Notes: generated by a model not told the origin, from the sequence alone. A DNA stretch of 64,000 nucleotides from MAG-121220-bin8 sp002700465 (GCA_943789295.1 CALSTO010000001.1:62001-126000), one strand, 5' to 3'. Shown: positions 35,413-44,931, numbered from the stretch's first letter. Translations and numbers: made by a program.

Positions 35413-36540
35413 ATGAAATATTTAAAATACATAGGAATTGCTGCCCTTATTGGGGGAGTTTTATTTGCAACTGCTTTTTTTATTAAATCCAATAGCACGT
35501 CATCTATTGTCTATGATACTCAGACTTTAATTACTGCTACAATTGAAGATAAAATTGTTGCGACTGGAAAAGTTTTACCAGAAGATGAGGTCAATATAGT
35601 TCCACAAATTGCAGGAATAATTCAAGAGATTTTAGTTGAAGAAGGTGATGAACTTTCTGCTGGAGACTTAATTGCAAGAATAAAAGTAGTTCCAAACGAA
35701 CAGACACTTAATAGTGCAGAGGGTAGAGTGAAGAGCGCACAAATAGTATTAAAAAATTCTAAAATTGAGTTTGAAAGAAATAAAGCACTATTTTCAAAAG
35801 AAATTATTTCTGAGCAAGATTTTAATTCCGTAACACTTAGGTACAATCAAGACATGCAAAATTTGTCTAATGCTAAAAGTGATTTACAAATAATTAAATT
35901 AGGATCATCTGGAGGATCTACAATTACAAATACAAATGTTAGAGCTACTGTTTCAGGAACAATTTTAGAAATTCCTGTAAAGGAAGGAGATCAAGTAATT
36001 CAAGCCAATACATTTAATGCAGGTACTACAATAGCTACTATAGCTGATCTAGATAAAATGATTTTTGAAGGTCAGGTTGATGAAGGTGAGGTCGGAAAAC
36101 TTTCAGTTGATATGCCACTAATAATAACATTAGGAGCAATTGAAGGAAAGGAGTATAAGGCCAAGCTTAAATTAATATCACCAAAAGGTACAGAAGTAGG
36201 AGGAGCAATTCAATTTAAAATTGAAGGAGAGGTTTATTTAGATGATGAATATGTAATAAGAGCAGGCTACAGTGCTAATGCTTCGATAGTTTCGGAAAGA
36301 AAAATTGACGTAATTGCAATTAGCGAAGCTTTACTGCAATACGATTCTAAAACTAAAAAACCATATGTAGAAATTGAAACTTCCAATCAAAAATTTAAAA
36401 GACAAGATGTTAAATTAGGAATTTCTGATGGAGTTAATGCGGAGTTAATTTCGGGAGTTTCAAAAACTGATAAAATTAAAGTTTGGAATAAAACTGAACC
36501 AGATAAAAGAGGTGAGGTAGAAGACAATGGATGGAATTAG
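35413..36540 (+). CDS. Periplasmic adaptor (membrane fusion) protein, HlyD/MacA family
   Basis: A 375-residue adaptor linking the permeases to TolC. It has an N-terminal anchor (about 5-23), then a barrel-sandwich segment DEVNIVPQIAGIIQEILVEE, a helical hairpin (about 90-150), the second lipoyl half ATVSGTILEIPVKEGDQV, and beta-barrel and membrane-proximal parts. Family and order (ATPase, two permeases, adaptor, TolC) support a MacAB-TolC-like pump. Its stop at 36540 comes 22 nt before the preferred start of the TolC gene. Confidence 0.94.
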   Translation: MKYLKYIGIAALIGGVLFATAFFIKSNSTSSIVYDTQTLITATIEDKIVATGKVLPEDEVNIVPQIAGIIQEILVEEGDELSAGDLIARIKVVPNEQTLNSAEGRVKSAQIVLKNSKIEFERNKALFSKEIISEQDFNSVTLRYNQDMQNLSNAKSDLQIIKLGSSGGSTITNTNVRATVSGTILEIPVKEGDQVIQANTFNAGTTIATIADLDKMIFEGQVDEGEVGKLSVDMPLIITLGAIEGKEYKAKLKLISPKGTEVGGAIQFKIEGEVYLDDEYVIRAGYSANASIVSERKIDVIAISEALLQYDSKTKKPYVEIETSNQKFKRQDVKLGISDGVNAELISGVSKTDKIKVWNKTEPDKRGEVEDNGWN

Positions 36541-36562
36541 ACAATTAAAATCTAAAATAATT

Positions 36563-37981
36563 ATGAAAAAATTTGTAATAATATTTTTGGCTGTATTGTG
36601 TTCTGGGAATCAATATTCACAAGAACCATGGACTTTAGAAGCTTGCGTGAATAGAGCTTTAGAAATGAATATTTCAATTAAACAATCTCAATTAGAATAT
36701 GCAGGTTCAGAAATAGATAAAAAAGGTGCTATTGGAAACTTTCTTCCAAACATTAATATAGGAAGTAGTCATTCTTGGAATGTTGGTTTAAATCAAAATA
36801 TCACAACTGGTCTTTTAGAAAATTTTACAACTCAATTCTCCTCAATGAATCTTAATTTAAATGTTAATTTATATAATGGGTTACAAAATGTAAAAAGATT
36901 ACACAGGGCTAACCTAGCTATTCTAGCAAGTCAATATCAACTAGAGGATATGACAGAAAATGTTGCTCTTAGAGTAGCAAATTCATATTTACAGATATTG
37001 TTTAGTAAAGAGTCTTTAGCTGTGCAAAAGTTACAATTGGAAATAACTAAAAAAGAGTTAACCAGAGTAAAAGAATTAGTAGATGGCGGAGTTGTTCCAA
37101 AAGGAGATGTATATGAAATTGAAGCCAATTTAGCTTCTCAAGAAAAAAATGTTGTTGATGCTCAAAATGCATATTTTCTTTCAAAAATTGCTCTTGCCCA
37201 GCTTATACTAGTTGACGATTATGAAAACTTTGAAATTGCCAATGAGTCCTATGATATTCCCATTGCCAATATTTTAAATAAAACAGCGACTGAAATATTT
37301 AATTATGCAGTTGGAAATAAAAAGGATATAAAGATTAGTGAAACAAACGTAGAGATTGCTAAAAAAGATTTAGAACTTTCAAAATCTTTATTACAACCAA
37401 GACTCTCAGCATTTTATTCTTACAGTACAAGAATCGGTTATAGTGATAGAGTAGTTCCAACTGGCGAATTTGGAACAAGTACTATTGGTTTTGTTGAGAG
37501 CACAAACGAAAAAGTTATTGCACCCTTTCCAATTTATAAAAGTGAAAAACCATTGTCTTTTTCTGAACAATTTGATTTGAATGCTGGTCAAAACTTTGGA
37601 CTTAGTCTTTCTATTCCGATTTTAAATAATTTATCTAATAGAACAAATGTTGATAGAACTAAAGTAAATATTTTAAGAAGTATTAATTCTTTAGAGCAAA
37701 AGAAATTAGATTTAGAAAACACAGTAAATCAATCTTATAATGATGCTAAAGGTGCGTACAAGGCATACGAAGCATCTCAAAAATTAGTATTAGCTAGAGA
37801 ATCAGCTTTTGAGTATGCACAAAGCAAATTCGAAGTTGGAGCTATGAACTCATTTGATTTTACTCAGGCAAAACAGAGATTTGAATTAGCACAGTCTGAA
37901 CTCATTAGAACTAAATACGATTATATTTTTAAGCTTAAAGTATTAGAATTTTATTTTGGAGTTCCAATTTCGGTAAATTAA
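36563..37981 (+). CDS. TolC family outer-membrane efflux protein
   Basis: Outer-membrane channel of the pump. I start at the ATG at 36563 (472 residues) because it opens a signal peptide, MKKFVIIFLAVLCSGNQYSQ; an in-frame ATG 12 codons earlier would add a polar stretch before it. The mature protein has the repeated outer-membrane efflux pattern, starting with PWTLEACVNRALEMNISIKQ and ending in long coiled-coil helices (KGAYKAYEASQKLVLARESA). Its stop overlaps the tsaB start by 1 nt, coupling an efflux gene to a housekeeping gene. Confidence 0.95.
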   Translation: MKKFVIIFLAVLCSGNQYSQEPWTLEACVNRALEMNISIKQSQLEYAGSEIDKKGAIGNFLPNINIGSSHSWNVGLNQNITTGLLENFTTQFSSMNLNLNVNLYNGLQNVKRLHRANLAILASQYQLEDMTENVALRVANSYLQILFSKESLAVQKLQLEITKKELTRVKELVDGGVVPKGDVYEIEANLASQEKNVVDAQNAYFLSKIALAQLILVDDYENFEIANESYDIPIANILNKTATEIFNYAVGNKKDIKISETNVEIAKKDLELSKSLLQPRLSAFYSYSTRIGYSDRVVPTGEFGTSTIGFVESTNEKVIAPFPIYKSEKPLSFSEQFDLNAGQNFGLSLSIPILNNLSNRTNVDRTKVNILRSINSLEQKKLDLENTVNQSYNDAKGAYKAYEASQKLVLARESAFEYAQSKFEVGAMNSFDFTQAKQRFELAQSELIRTKYDYIFKLKVLEFYFGVPISVN

Positions 37982-38658
37982 TGTCATTTATTCTAAATAT
38001 AGAATCCTCTTCAACTATCTGTTCTGTCTCATTAACAAAAAATGGTGATTTAATTTCTATAAAGGAAAATAATGATGAAAAATATTCTCATTCAACAAAA
38101 CTTCATTCTTTTATAAATGAAGTTATTAGCGATTCAAAAATAACTATTAACGAACTATCAGCGATAGCAGTAAGCAAGGGCCCTGGATCTTATACTGGAT
38201 TGAGAATAGGTGTAGCTGCTGCTAAAGGATTATGTTTTTCATTAGACATTCCATTAATATCAGTTTCAACTCTTCTTATTTTATCAAAACAAATTAAAAT
38301 TAGTTCAGGATTAATACTACCAGTTTTAGACGCAAGAAGAAATGAAGTTTATTCGGCTATTTATGATGCCAATTACAAATTAGTTAAGAAAGAATCCCCT
38401 GAACTAATTGACTCTAAGTCATTTGAGAATTTTTCGAATGATAATCAGTTATATTTTATAGGAAGTGGTCAGCAAAAATGCAGAGAGCTAATAAAATCTA
38501 ACAATAATCTGATTTTCCATAATAAAGAAACCTTACCTTCATCAAAAGAAATGGCAGACATTTCTTATCAAAAGTTTATAAGTTCTGATTTTGAAGATCT
38601 TGCTTATTTTGAACCAGCTTATTTAAAGAATTTTATTTTAGATAGCGTTAACCGTTAA
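37981..38658 (+). CDS. tsaB: tRNA threonylcarbamoyladenosine biosynthesis protein TsaB
   Basis: Partner of TsaD (with TsaE) in adding threonylcarbamoyl to A37 of ANN-decoding tRNAs. The 225 residues have the ASKHA fold motifs ILNIESSSTICSVSL, AIAVSKGPGSYTGLRIGVAA and ILPVLDARRNEVYSAIYD. The length is typical. The gene is convergent with the nfu-like gene, and the two coding regions overlap by 11 nt at their stops. The other genes of the pathway are not in the window. Confidence 0.95.
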   Translation: MSFILNIESSSTICSVSLTKNGDLISIKENNDEKYSHSTKLHSFINEVISDSKITINELSAIAVSKGPGSYTGLRIGVAAAKGLCFSLDIPLISVSTLLILSKQIKISSGLILPVLDARRNEVYSAIYDANYKLVKKESPELIDSKSFENFSNDNQLYFIGSGQQKCRELIKSNNNLIFHNKETLPSSKEMADISYQKFISSDFEDLAYFEPAYLKNFILDSVNR

Positions 38659-39529
38659 CAGCATTAACCTCAGATATTTTTCCAGGCAACATGTCTTTTA
38701 ACATAGTTTCAATACCACTCTTTAATGTAACTGTTGAGGAAGGACATCCACTACACGCACCTTGAAGAATTACATTAACTTTTTGAGTATTAGCATCATA
38801 AGATTCGAACAGAATATTACCACCATCGGATGCAACAGCCGGTTTAATATTTTCATCGATAATTTTAATGATTTCTTTTGAAATATCATCAAACTCAATA
38901 TTTGAATTTGTTTTTACATTATTTTTAATTCTGTCCTCAAAAACGATAGTATTATTATCTTGAATAAAAGATCGAATAAATTCTCTTACATCCATTACAT
39001 TTTCGTCCCAATTGTTTCCTGGGTTTTGAATTAATGAAACAAAATTGAAATCAAAGAAAACTTCTTTTACAAATTTAAAACCAAATAAAGATTTGGCAAG
39101 AGGAGAATCTTTAGTTTCATCAATTGATTTAAATTCAAATATATCATCTACAATTTTTTTATTTACTACAAATTTCATGGCATTTGGATTGGGAGTGCTC
39201 TCAGCATATACAGTAACAGGGGAAACTGTTTTTATTTGGGTTTTACTTACTAACCCCCCTTTGTTCAAAAATTCTTCTAATTGTGAACAAAGTTCTTCTT
39301 GGACATCTTTCCATTTTAATATATTTAGCTTTTCTATATAAACTGAATGTTTATTTAGGGTAACCTTTTTTATGAATGGCAAGTAAAATATTTGCTGTAT
39401 TAATGGAAATTCTATAGTCTCTTCAATTTTATTAAATTCAATTCTCTTTTCAGATAAAAATATGTTTGAATAAAATTCCAGTTCTTCTTCTCTACTGGTT
39501 TCTTTAAATTTAATTGTATATTTTTCCAT
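38648..39529 (-). CDS. NifU-family Fe-S scaffold with duplicated Nfu N-terminal domain
   Basis: An Fe-S cluster carrier/scaffold. The C-terminal NifU domain (about 212-293) carries GACSGCPSSTV with Cys259 and Cys262, the cluster ligands. The Nfu N-terminal domain at about 105-200 has the hallmark YAESTPNPNAMKFVVNK. The first 95 residues resemble a second, degenerate Nfu N-domain (EFPLIQQIFYLPFIKKVTL). At 293 residues it is longer than simple Nfu proteins. It starts inside the 3' end of murI (20-nt overlap), so the two are co-transcribed. Confidence 0.92.
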   Translation of the reverse strand: MEKYTIKFKETSREEELEFYSNIFLSEKRIEFNKIEETIEFPLIQQIFYLPFIKKVTLNKHSVYIEKLNILKWKDVQEELCSQLEEFLNKGGLVSKTQIKTVSPVTVYAESTPNPNAMKFVVNKKIVDDIFEFKSIDETKDSPLAKSLFGFKFVKEVFFDFNFVSLIQNPGNNWDENVMDVREFIRSFIQDNNTIVFEDRIKNNVKTNSNIEFDDISKEIIKIIDENIKPAVASDGGNILFESYDANTQKVNVILQGACSGCPSSTVTLKSGIETMLKDMLPGKISEVNAVNG

Positions 39530-40301
39530 TTAATAAGGTGTTTATTTTAAAATTATTAGGTAATATTTTTTTTAATGAATTATCACTTCCGTTACAATAA
39601 AAATTATAAGTAACATTTGTATTGTTTCCGACTATATTATTGTTCACTATTATTTTTTTGGTTTGCTTAGCAACAGCTCCACTACTTTCTAAAATCTTAA
39701 CATTATCGGGTAATATTTTTTTAATACTTTCAATAATTAATGGATAATGGGTACATCCTAAAACTAAATGGTCAATATTTGACTTTATCATTGGACTTAG
39801 AAATTTTACAAGTAATTTTTCAATTTTTGTACCATTTAAAATTCCATTTTCAATCATCTCTACTAATCCGTCGCCATTTTTTTCAATTATATTAATTTTC
39901 GAACAGAAATCATTAGATGTGATACTAAACAAATTACTATTAAGAGTACCTTTTGTTGCTAGGACTCCAATATTTCCAGTTTTGGTATTAATGGCTGCCG
40001 GTTTTATTGCGGGTTCTACTCCTATAAAAGGTTGTTTAAAAGACTTTCTAAGCAAAGAAATACAATTTGTTGTAGCGGTATTGCAGGCCACTACGATTAT
40101 TTTACATCCTTTATCTAATAACCAATTGCTGTTTTTTAAACTTAAATCTTGAATTTCTTTTTTTGACTTATTTCCATAAGGAGAATTAAGATTATCGGAA
40201 TAGTATAGAATATTTTCTTTGGGTAATAATTCTTGAACCGATTTAAAAATTGTAATCCCACCAATTCCAGAATCAAAAATACCAATTGGTGCATTATTCA
40301 T
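39510..40301 (-). CDS. murI: Glutamate racemase
   Basis: Makes D-glutamate for peptidoglycan. The 263 residues include the substrate loop GIFDSGIGG (Asp10 and Ser11) and the two catalytic cysteines in VACNTATTN (Cys73) and GCTHYPL (Cys183). It lies downstream of bamA-ompH-ompH, separated by a strong terminator at 40313-40349, so much of its expression may come from its own promoter or from read-through. Its end overlaps the nfu-like gene. Confidence 0.96.
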   Translation of the reverse strand: MNNAPIGIFDSGIGGITIFKSVQELLPKENILYYSDNLNSPYGNKSKKEIQDLSLKNSNWLLDKGCKIIVVACNTATTNCISLLRKSFKQPFIGVEPAIKPAAINTKTGNIGVLATKGTLNSNLFSITSNDFCSKINIIEKNGDGLVEMIENGILNGTKIEKLLVKFLSPMIKSNIDHLVLGCTHYPLIIESIKKILPDNVKILESSGAVAKQTKKIIVNNNIVGNNTNVTYNFYCNGSDNSLKKILPNNFKINTLLNGKIYN

Positions 40302-40312
40302 AATATAAAAAT

Positions 40313-40349
40313 AAAAAAAAACTACCTAATGTAATTAGGTAGTTTTTTT
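40313..40349 (-). terminator. Rho-independent terminator after ompH
   Basis: A perfect 10-bp stem, ACTACCTAAT/ATTAGGTAGT, with a 3-nt loop is followed on the minus strand by eight T residues. It lies in the 69-nt gap between the second ompH gene and murI and should end the bamA-ompH-ompH transcript. Confidence 0.9.
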
Positions 40350-40370
40350 GGAATAAATTATTATATTTTA

Positions 40371-40877
40371 TTAAAATCCTAACTCTTTTTTAACGTCTTC
40401 AATTAAGTCTTTTCCGTCAGATAGGATTAAACTTCCACCCTGAGTACCGTCAATAACATAATCATAACCTTGAGCTCTAGCTACTTTTTGAATTGCAGCT
40501 CTAGCTTTTTCGATCAATGGCTTTAATAAATCTGCTTGTTTCTTTTGAATATCCTGAGAAGCAGTTTGCTGATATTGCTGAATATTTTGCTCCATTCCAG
40601 CTAATTCTTTTTGACGTGCTTGATTTGTCACATCTGTTTGATTTTGTGCATCAGCCGAATAAGTTTGTAATTTAGTTTGATATTCTTTCATGGAAGCATC
40701 AATTTCAGTAGCATAAGTTTTTTGAAGCTTTTCAAGTTGAGCTTGCGCTTCTTTAACTTCCGGCATTTCGCTAATTAGTGATTGACTGTCAATGTGAGCA
40801 ATTTTACTTTGTGCATTTACAGTTACTGTAAATAATAATAATAATAAAACTGCTGTTAATTTTTTAAAAGTTTTCAT
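40371..40877 (-). CDS. OmpH/Skp family periplasmic chaperone (second copy)
   Basis: Skp-like proteins hold unfolded outer-membrane proteins on their way to BamA. The 168 residues carry a signal peptide (about 1-22, ending TVTVNAQ), then SKIAHIDSQSLISEMPEVKE, a long coiled-coil Gln/Lys-rich arm and a C-terminal part LARAQGYDYVIDGTQGG typical of the family. It is the second of two ompH genes behind bamA, 22 nt after the first, and is followed by a terminator. Confidence 0.94.
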   Translation of the reverse strand: MKTFKKLTAVLLLLLFTVTVNAQSKIAHIDSQSLISEMPEVKEAQAQLEKLQKTYATEIDASMKEYQTKLQTYSADAQNQTDVTNQARQKELAGMEQNIQQYQQTASQDIQKKQADLLKPLIEKARAAIQKVARAQGYDYVIDGTQGGSLILSDGKDLIEDVKKELGF

Positions 40878-40899
40878 TTTTTTGAACTTTAATTTAGGG

Positions 40900-41631
40900 T
40901 TATTTTCTTTTTCTTAATTCTAAAAGACTATCTCTTTTTCTTTGATAGGCTTTTCTTTTTTCTTCTTTTTGTTTTAAAAGTAATTCTCTTCTAGTTTTAA
41001 TTTCTTCTGCTTTTTGTAACTTTTTTTCTTCTAATTCTTTCTTTTTTTCTTCTAGTTCTGGGTTAAAACTTTCATCACTTAATTCGAGATTTAACTTTTC
41101 TAATTTCTCGGATCTTAAAATACTTTTTAAAACCAGGTCGCTAATATCGTATTTTTTTTCGGAATATAGAACAATTGCATCAGCAGATTGATCAAATATT
41201 TTATCAAATTTTTTTTGTTTTGCTATAGTTTGAACAACATTTAAAACTTGATCTTGAATAGGTTTAATCAATAATAGCTCTTGTGCCACCCAATCTCCAT
41301 TGACTCCAAACCGTTTTTGCTTGTAATCATTCATTTGTTTAATCTCAAAATCAATTTCTGATTTCCTGTCTTCAATTAAGTCTTTTGTCAATAATGGCCT
41401 TTCAATTTCTAAACTATCTTTGAGGTTATTTATATAATTTGATTTTAAATCAATTTCTTTTTTCCATTCCTCAATTTTTTCTTCTAATTGTTCGCTAGCT
41501 TTCTTATAATCTTCCATTTTTGACAAAATATATTCCATGTCAATTATTCCTATTCTTTCACTTTTTTGTGAAAAAGTTGATTGAAGTGTAACTGTAAAAA
41601 TTAGAAAAAAATATAATAATTTACTTTTCAT
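40900..41631 (-). CDS. OmpH/Skp family periplasmic chaperone (first copy, long charged tail)
   Basis: I start at the ATG at 41631 because it gives a signal peptide (MKSKLLYFFLIFTVTLQSTF, then SQ); an upstream in-frame ATG at 41700 would overlap bamA and add a non-signal stretch. The 243 residues contain the Skp-type core (IGIIDMEYILSKMEDYKKAS, then AIVLYSEKKYDISDLVL). A Lys/Arg/Glu-rich coiled-coil tail of about 45 residues follows, absent from the second copy. It lies 32 nt after bamA. Confidence 0.92.
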   Translation of the reverse strand: MKSKLLYFFLIFTVTLQSTFSQKSERIGIIDMEYILSKMEDYKKASEQLEEKIEEWKKEIDLKSNYINNLKDSLEIERPLLTKDLIEDRKSEIDFEIKQMNDYKQKRFGVNGDWVAQELLLIKPIQDQVLNVVQTIAKQKKFDKIFDQSADAIVLYSEKKYDISDLVLKSILRSEKLEKLNLELSDESFNPELEEKKKELEEKKLQKAEEIKTRRELLLKQKEEKRKAYQRKRDSLLELRKRK

Positions 41632-41663
41632 TATGCTAATCAATATCTTAAATATAAGGATTT

Positions 41664-44249
41664 CTAAAAGTTTTGTCCGATTACAAAATGTGTTTCCCAC
41701 CCGTGAGCATTAAGATCTCCAGCAAATTGACTATCAAATCCGTATCCAAAGTCAATACCTAGAAGTCCAAATGCGGGCATGAAAATACGTATTCCTAGAC
41801 CTGCAGATCTTTTAGCGTTGAAGGGATTAAATTCTCTAAAACTATTATACCCATTCCCAGATTCAAGAAATGTTAATGCAAATATGGAAGCACTTGGTTT
41901 TAAAGTTATTGGATATCTTAATTCTAATGAAAATTTATTATAAATAGTAGATCCGTCTTGACTTGATAGCGATTGGTTAGTGTATCCTCTTAATGCAACT
42001 GTTTCTCTACCGTCCATAGCATATTGTGACATTCCATCTCCTCCAAGATAAAACCTGTCAAATGGAATAATTCCTCTTTTATTGTTGTAAGCTCCTAAAA
42101 ATCCAAATTCAGCATGAGTTTTTAAAACAAATTTGTCAATTAATCTAGTATACCAAGTTCCGTTAAATTTTACTTTATAAAACTCTAACCACTTAAATTT
42201 TTCTTGATCAATTTTAGCTTGGTCAGGTTCACCATCTTCATTTTGATATTCTGCCTGATTTTCTAAATCGTCATAATCAATGTCATTAAACAATGAATAC
42301 GGTAATGAAAGTTTTGCACTTATTGCAAATTGAGATCCACCCAGTGGAAAAACTGGATTTACGAAAGTATTATCTCTTGCTAGAATGACTTGATAAAAAA
42401 TATTATTTGACTTCCCATCACCAAAAGTAAATAAACCTGTGTAATAATTACTCAAATTATAGTATTGATAACCAATAGATTGACTGAGCTGAAAATAATC
42501 ATCAGGAACTCTTAATTTTTTAGCAAGCCCAATTTGTGCGCCGGTTATTTCAAAAAATTGATTCTTATTTGCTTGACCAGTGAAGTAGTCGTATCTATAT
42601 TGTTTAGTTCTAGAAATAGAGGTTGAAAATGAAACAGGTTGTCTTCCTCCAAGCCATGGTTCTGAAAAAGAAAAACTGGCAGTATTATAAAACCTATTAG
42701 CTTGAAGTCTTACAGAAAGAGCCTGTCCATCTCCCATTGGAAGAGGTTTGTATGCTGATTTATCTTTTAGACCTCTTACAGAAAAATTATTAAATGACAA
42801 ACCTAAAGTTCCAATAAAGCCACCTCCACCGTATCCTCCTTGAAGCTCCACTTGACTAGCACCTTTTTCTACAAGGCCGTATTCAATATCTACAGTTCCA
42901 GCATTTGGATCAACATTTTTAAAATCTGGACTAATTTGTTCAGGATCAAAAAATCCCATTTGACCAAGTTCTCGTACCGTTCTAACAATTTGAGATTTAC
43001 TGTAGATGTTTCCAGGCTTAGTTCTTAATTCACGATAGATAACGTGATCGTTAGTTCTTGTATTTCCAACAACAGTTATCTTGTTAAAATAAGCAGGCTT
43101 TCCTTCAACAACTCTAATTTCAAAATTTATAGTATCATTTTCAACAGAAACTTCGACTGGATTAATATTAGAGAATAAATATCCGTTGTTTTGGTATAAA
43201 TTTGATAAATCTTCACCATCAGGTTTTGTGTTGTCAGATATTCTTTTCTTTAATAAAACACCATTGTAAGTATCTCCCTTGAAAAGACCTAAAGCTCTAG
43301 AAAGCTGTGCATCGGAATAGACTGAGTTTCCAAGAAACGAAATATCTCCAAAATAATACTTATTACCTTCTTGTAAATCTATATTAATTGTTATTTTATT
43401 TTTATCTGTAATAACAGAGTCTGTAATTATTCTAGCGTCACGATAACCTTTTTCTTTGTAAAAATCTAAGATTGATTTTAAATCTTCTTTATATTCTTTT
43501 TCTATGAATTTTGACTTTTTCCAAAACCTTCCTAACAGTTTTGTTTTTGTCTTTTTCATCTTCTTTTTTAATTTGGAAGATTTAGTGACTTCATTTCCAG
43601 TAAAATTAATCTGGTCAATTTTAACTCTGTCCCCAAGATCAACTTTAATTAACATTTTACTGAAATTAACTTCGCTTGAATCTGGTAATATGTTTATCGA
43701 TACTTTAGTGTTTAAAAAACCATCTTTTTTATATTTATTTACAATATAATTTTTAGTAGTTTTTATAAAATTTTCAGTTATTTTCTTTCCTTTCTTAAGT
43801 TCAGTTTCTGAAACTATAGTTTCAATTTTTGATTTTTTTAATCCGGTAATTTTGAATTCTGAAAGAGTAGGTAACTCAATAATATCAATTTGTATACTTG
43901 CTTCTCCATTTTTAACGTTAGTTAAGTAAAAATTTATGTCACTAAATAAGTCTAGTTTCCAAAGTTTACTTATTATCGCACTTATTTCTTCACCTGGAAT
44001 TCTAATTTTCTGTCCTTCTTTAAGTCCAGTATAAGTAATTACCGTTTGTTCATTAAAGTTTTTTAGACCTGAAACTGAAACCTCTTTTAAAATGTATTCA
44101 TTTCCTTTAATGTAGGCAGTTTCTTGGGCTACAGAACTAAAACTAAATAATGCAGTAAAAAATATTAATAAATAATTAATACCGCTTGCAATGCTTTTTT
44201 TATTACTAATTAATTTTTCCAAATCTTCTTTCTCTTTTTTGATAATCAT
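41664..44249 (-). CDS. bamA: Outer membrane protein assembly factor BamA
   Basis: Central component of the beta-barrel assembly machine. Up to 861 residues: a signal sequence (about residues 26-41, LLIFFTALFSFSSVAQ), five POTRA-like repeats (about 50-435; for example LKEVSVSGLKNFNEQTVITY and ISFLGNSVYSDAQLSRALGL) and a 16-strand barrel. The barrel has the lid-loop region VALRGYTN and the C-terminal GWETHFVIGQNF. The ATG at 44249 overlaps the uppS end by 44 nt; a TTG at 44222 is an equally plausible start. It is followed by the two Skp-like genes that serve it. Confidence 0.95.
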   Translation of the reverse strand: MIIKKEKEDLEKLISNKKSIASGINYLLIFFTALFSFSSVAQETAYIKGNEYILKEVSVSGLKNFNEQTVITYTGLKEGQKIRIPGEEISAIISKLWKLDLFSDINFYLTNVKNGEASIQIDIIELPTLSEFKITGLKKSKIETIVSETELKKGKKITENFIKTTKNYIVNKYKKDGFLNTKVSINILPDSSEVNFSKMLIKVDLGDRVKIDQINFTGNEVTKSSKLKKKMKKTKTKLLGRFWKKSKFIEKEYKEDLKSILDFYKEKGYRDARIITDSVITDKNKITINIDLQEGNKYYFGDISFLGNSVYSDAQLSRALGLFKGDTYNGVLLKKRISDNTKPDGEDLSNLYQNNGYLFSNINPVEVSVENDTINFEIRVVEGKPAYFNKITVVGNTRTNDHVIYRELRTKPGNIYSKSQIVRTVRELGQMGFFDPEQISPDFKNVDPNAGTVDIEYGLVEKGASQVELQGGYGGGGFIGTLGLSFNNFSVRGLKDKSAYKPLPMGDGQALSVRLQANRFYNTASFSFSEPWLGGRQPVSFSTSISRTKQYRYDYFTGQANKNQFFEITGAQIGLAKKLRVPDDYFQLSQSIGYQYYNLSNYYTGLFTFGDGKSNNIFYQVILARDNTFVNPVFPLGGSQFAISAKLSLPYSLFNDIDYDDLENQAEYQNEDGEPDQAKIDQEKFKWLEFYKVKFNGTWYTRLIDKFVLKTHAEFGFLGAYNNKRGIIPFDRFYLGGDGMSQYAMDGRETVALRGYTNQSLSSQDGSTIYNKFSLELRYPITLKPSASIFALTFLESGNGYNSFREFNPFNAKRSAGLGIRIFMPAFGLLGIDFGYGFDSQFAGDLNAHGWETHFVIGQNF

Positions 44250-44925
44250 CTAAAGCTTTCATAAAATCTTCTCTTTTAAAATCAGGCCAGAGTACGTCAG
44301 TAAAATACATTTCAGCATAGGCTATTTGCCAAAGCAAAAAATTACTAACCCTCTTTTCACCACCTGTTCTAATCAAAAGATCTACATTAGGTAAATTTCG
44401 GGTGTAAAGATGCTCATTTATTATGTTTTCATCAATATTTTTTGAAGAAATTATGTTATTTTTAACTTTATTAGAAACTTCTCTGATAGCATTTACTATT
44501 TCTTGTTTGGATCCATAGCTAATCGCTAAATTCAAATTCAGTTTTTTATTGTTTTTTGTTTCTGAAATTATACTTTTTAGTTTTGATTTTGGTTTATCAT
44601 TTAACGCTTCAATATTTCCAATAACATTTAATTTAATACCATTATCAATTAAATTTATTCTTTCCTTATCTAACGAATAAACTAATAAATCCATAAGTGC
44701 TTTAACTTCATATTTAGGTCTATTCCAGTTTTCAGTTGAAAAAACATAGAGAGTAAGGTTTTTAATTCCTAGTTTAATTGATTGATCTATACACTCTCTT
44801 ACTGATTTAGTTCCATTTTCATGACCAAAAGCTCTTTTTCTTCCAATTTTTTTTGCCCACCTTCCGTTACCGTCCATAATTATGGCTACGTGATTAGGTA
44901 AATGAGTAAAATCTTCTTTTTTCAT
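44206..44925 (-). CDS. uppS: Isoprenyl (undecaprenyl diphosphate) synthase
   Basis: Condenses isopentenyl units onto farnesyl diphosphate to make the C55 carrier for cell-wall glycans. The 239 residues contain VAIIMDGNGRWAKKIGRKRA with catalytic Asp18, the motif TLYVFSTENWNRP, and the C-terminal LLIRTGGEKRVSNFLLWQIA and YAEMYFTDVLWPDF. It is placed between the DUF6089 gene and bamA, as in other Flavobacteriaceae, and overlaps the putative bamA start. Confidence 0.96.
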   Translation of the reverse strand: MKKEDFTHLPNHVAIIMDGNGRWAKKIGRKRAFGHENGTKSVRECIDQSIKLGIKNLTLYVFSTENWNRPKYEVKALMDLLVYSLDKERINLIDNGIKLNVIGNIEALNDKPKSKLKSIISETKNNKKLNLNLAISYGSKQEIVNAIREVSNKVKNNIISSKNIDENIINEHLYTRNLPNVDLLIRTGGEKRVSNFLLWQIAYAEMYFTDVLWPDFKREDFMKALDDYQKRERRFGKIN

Positions 44926-44931
44926 AATAAT

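Noticed and set aside
39045..39341. 98-codon frame antisense to the nfu-like gene
   Set aside because: Fully covered by a gene with clear Fe-S motifs; no start context or known domain.
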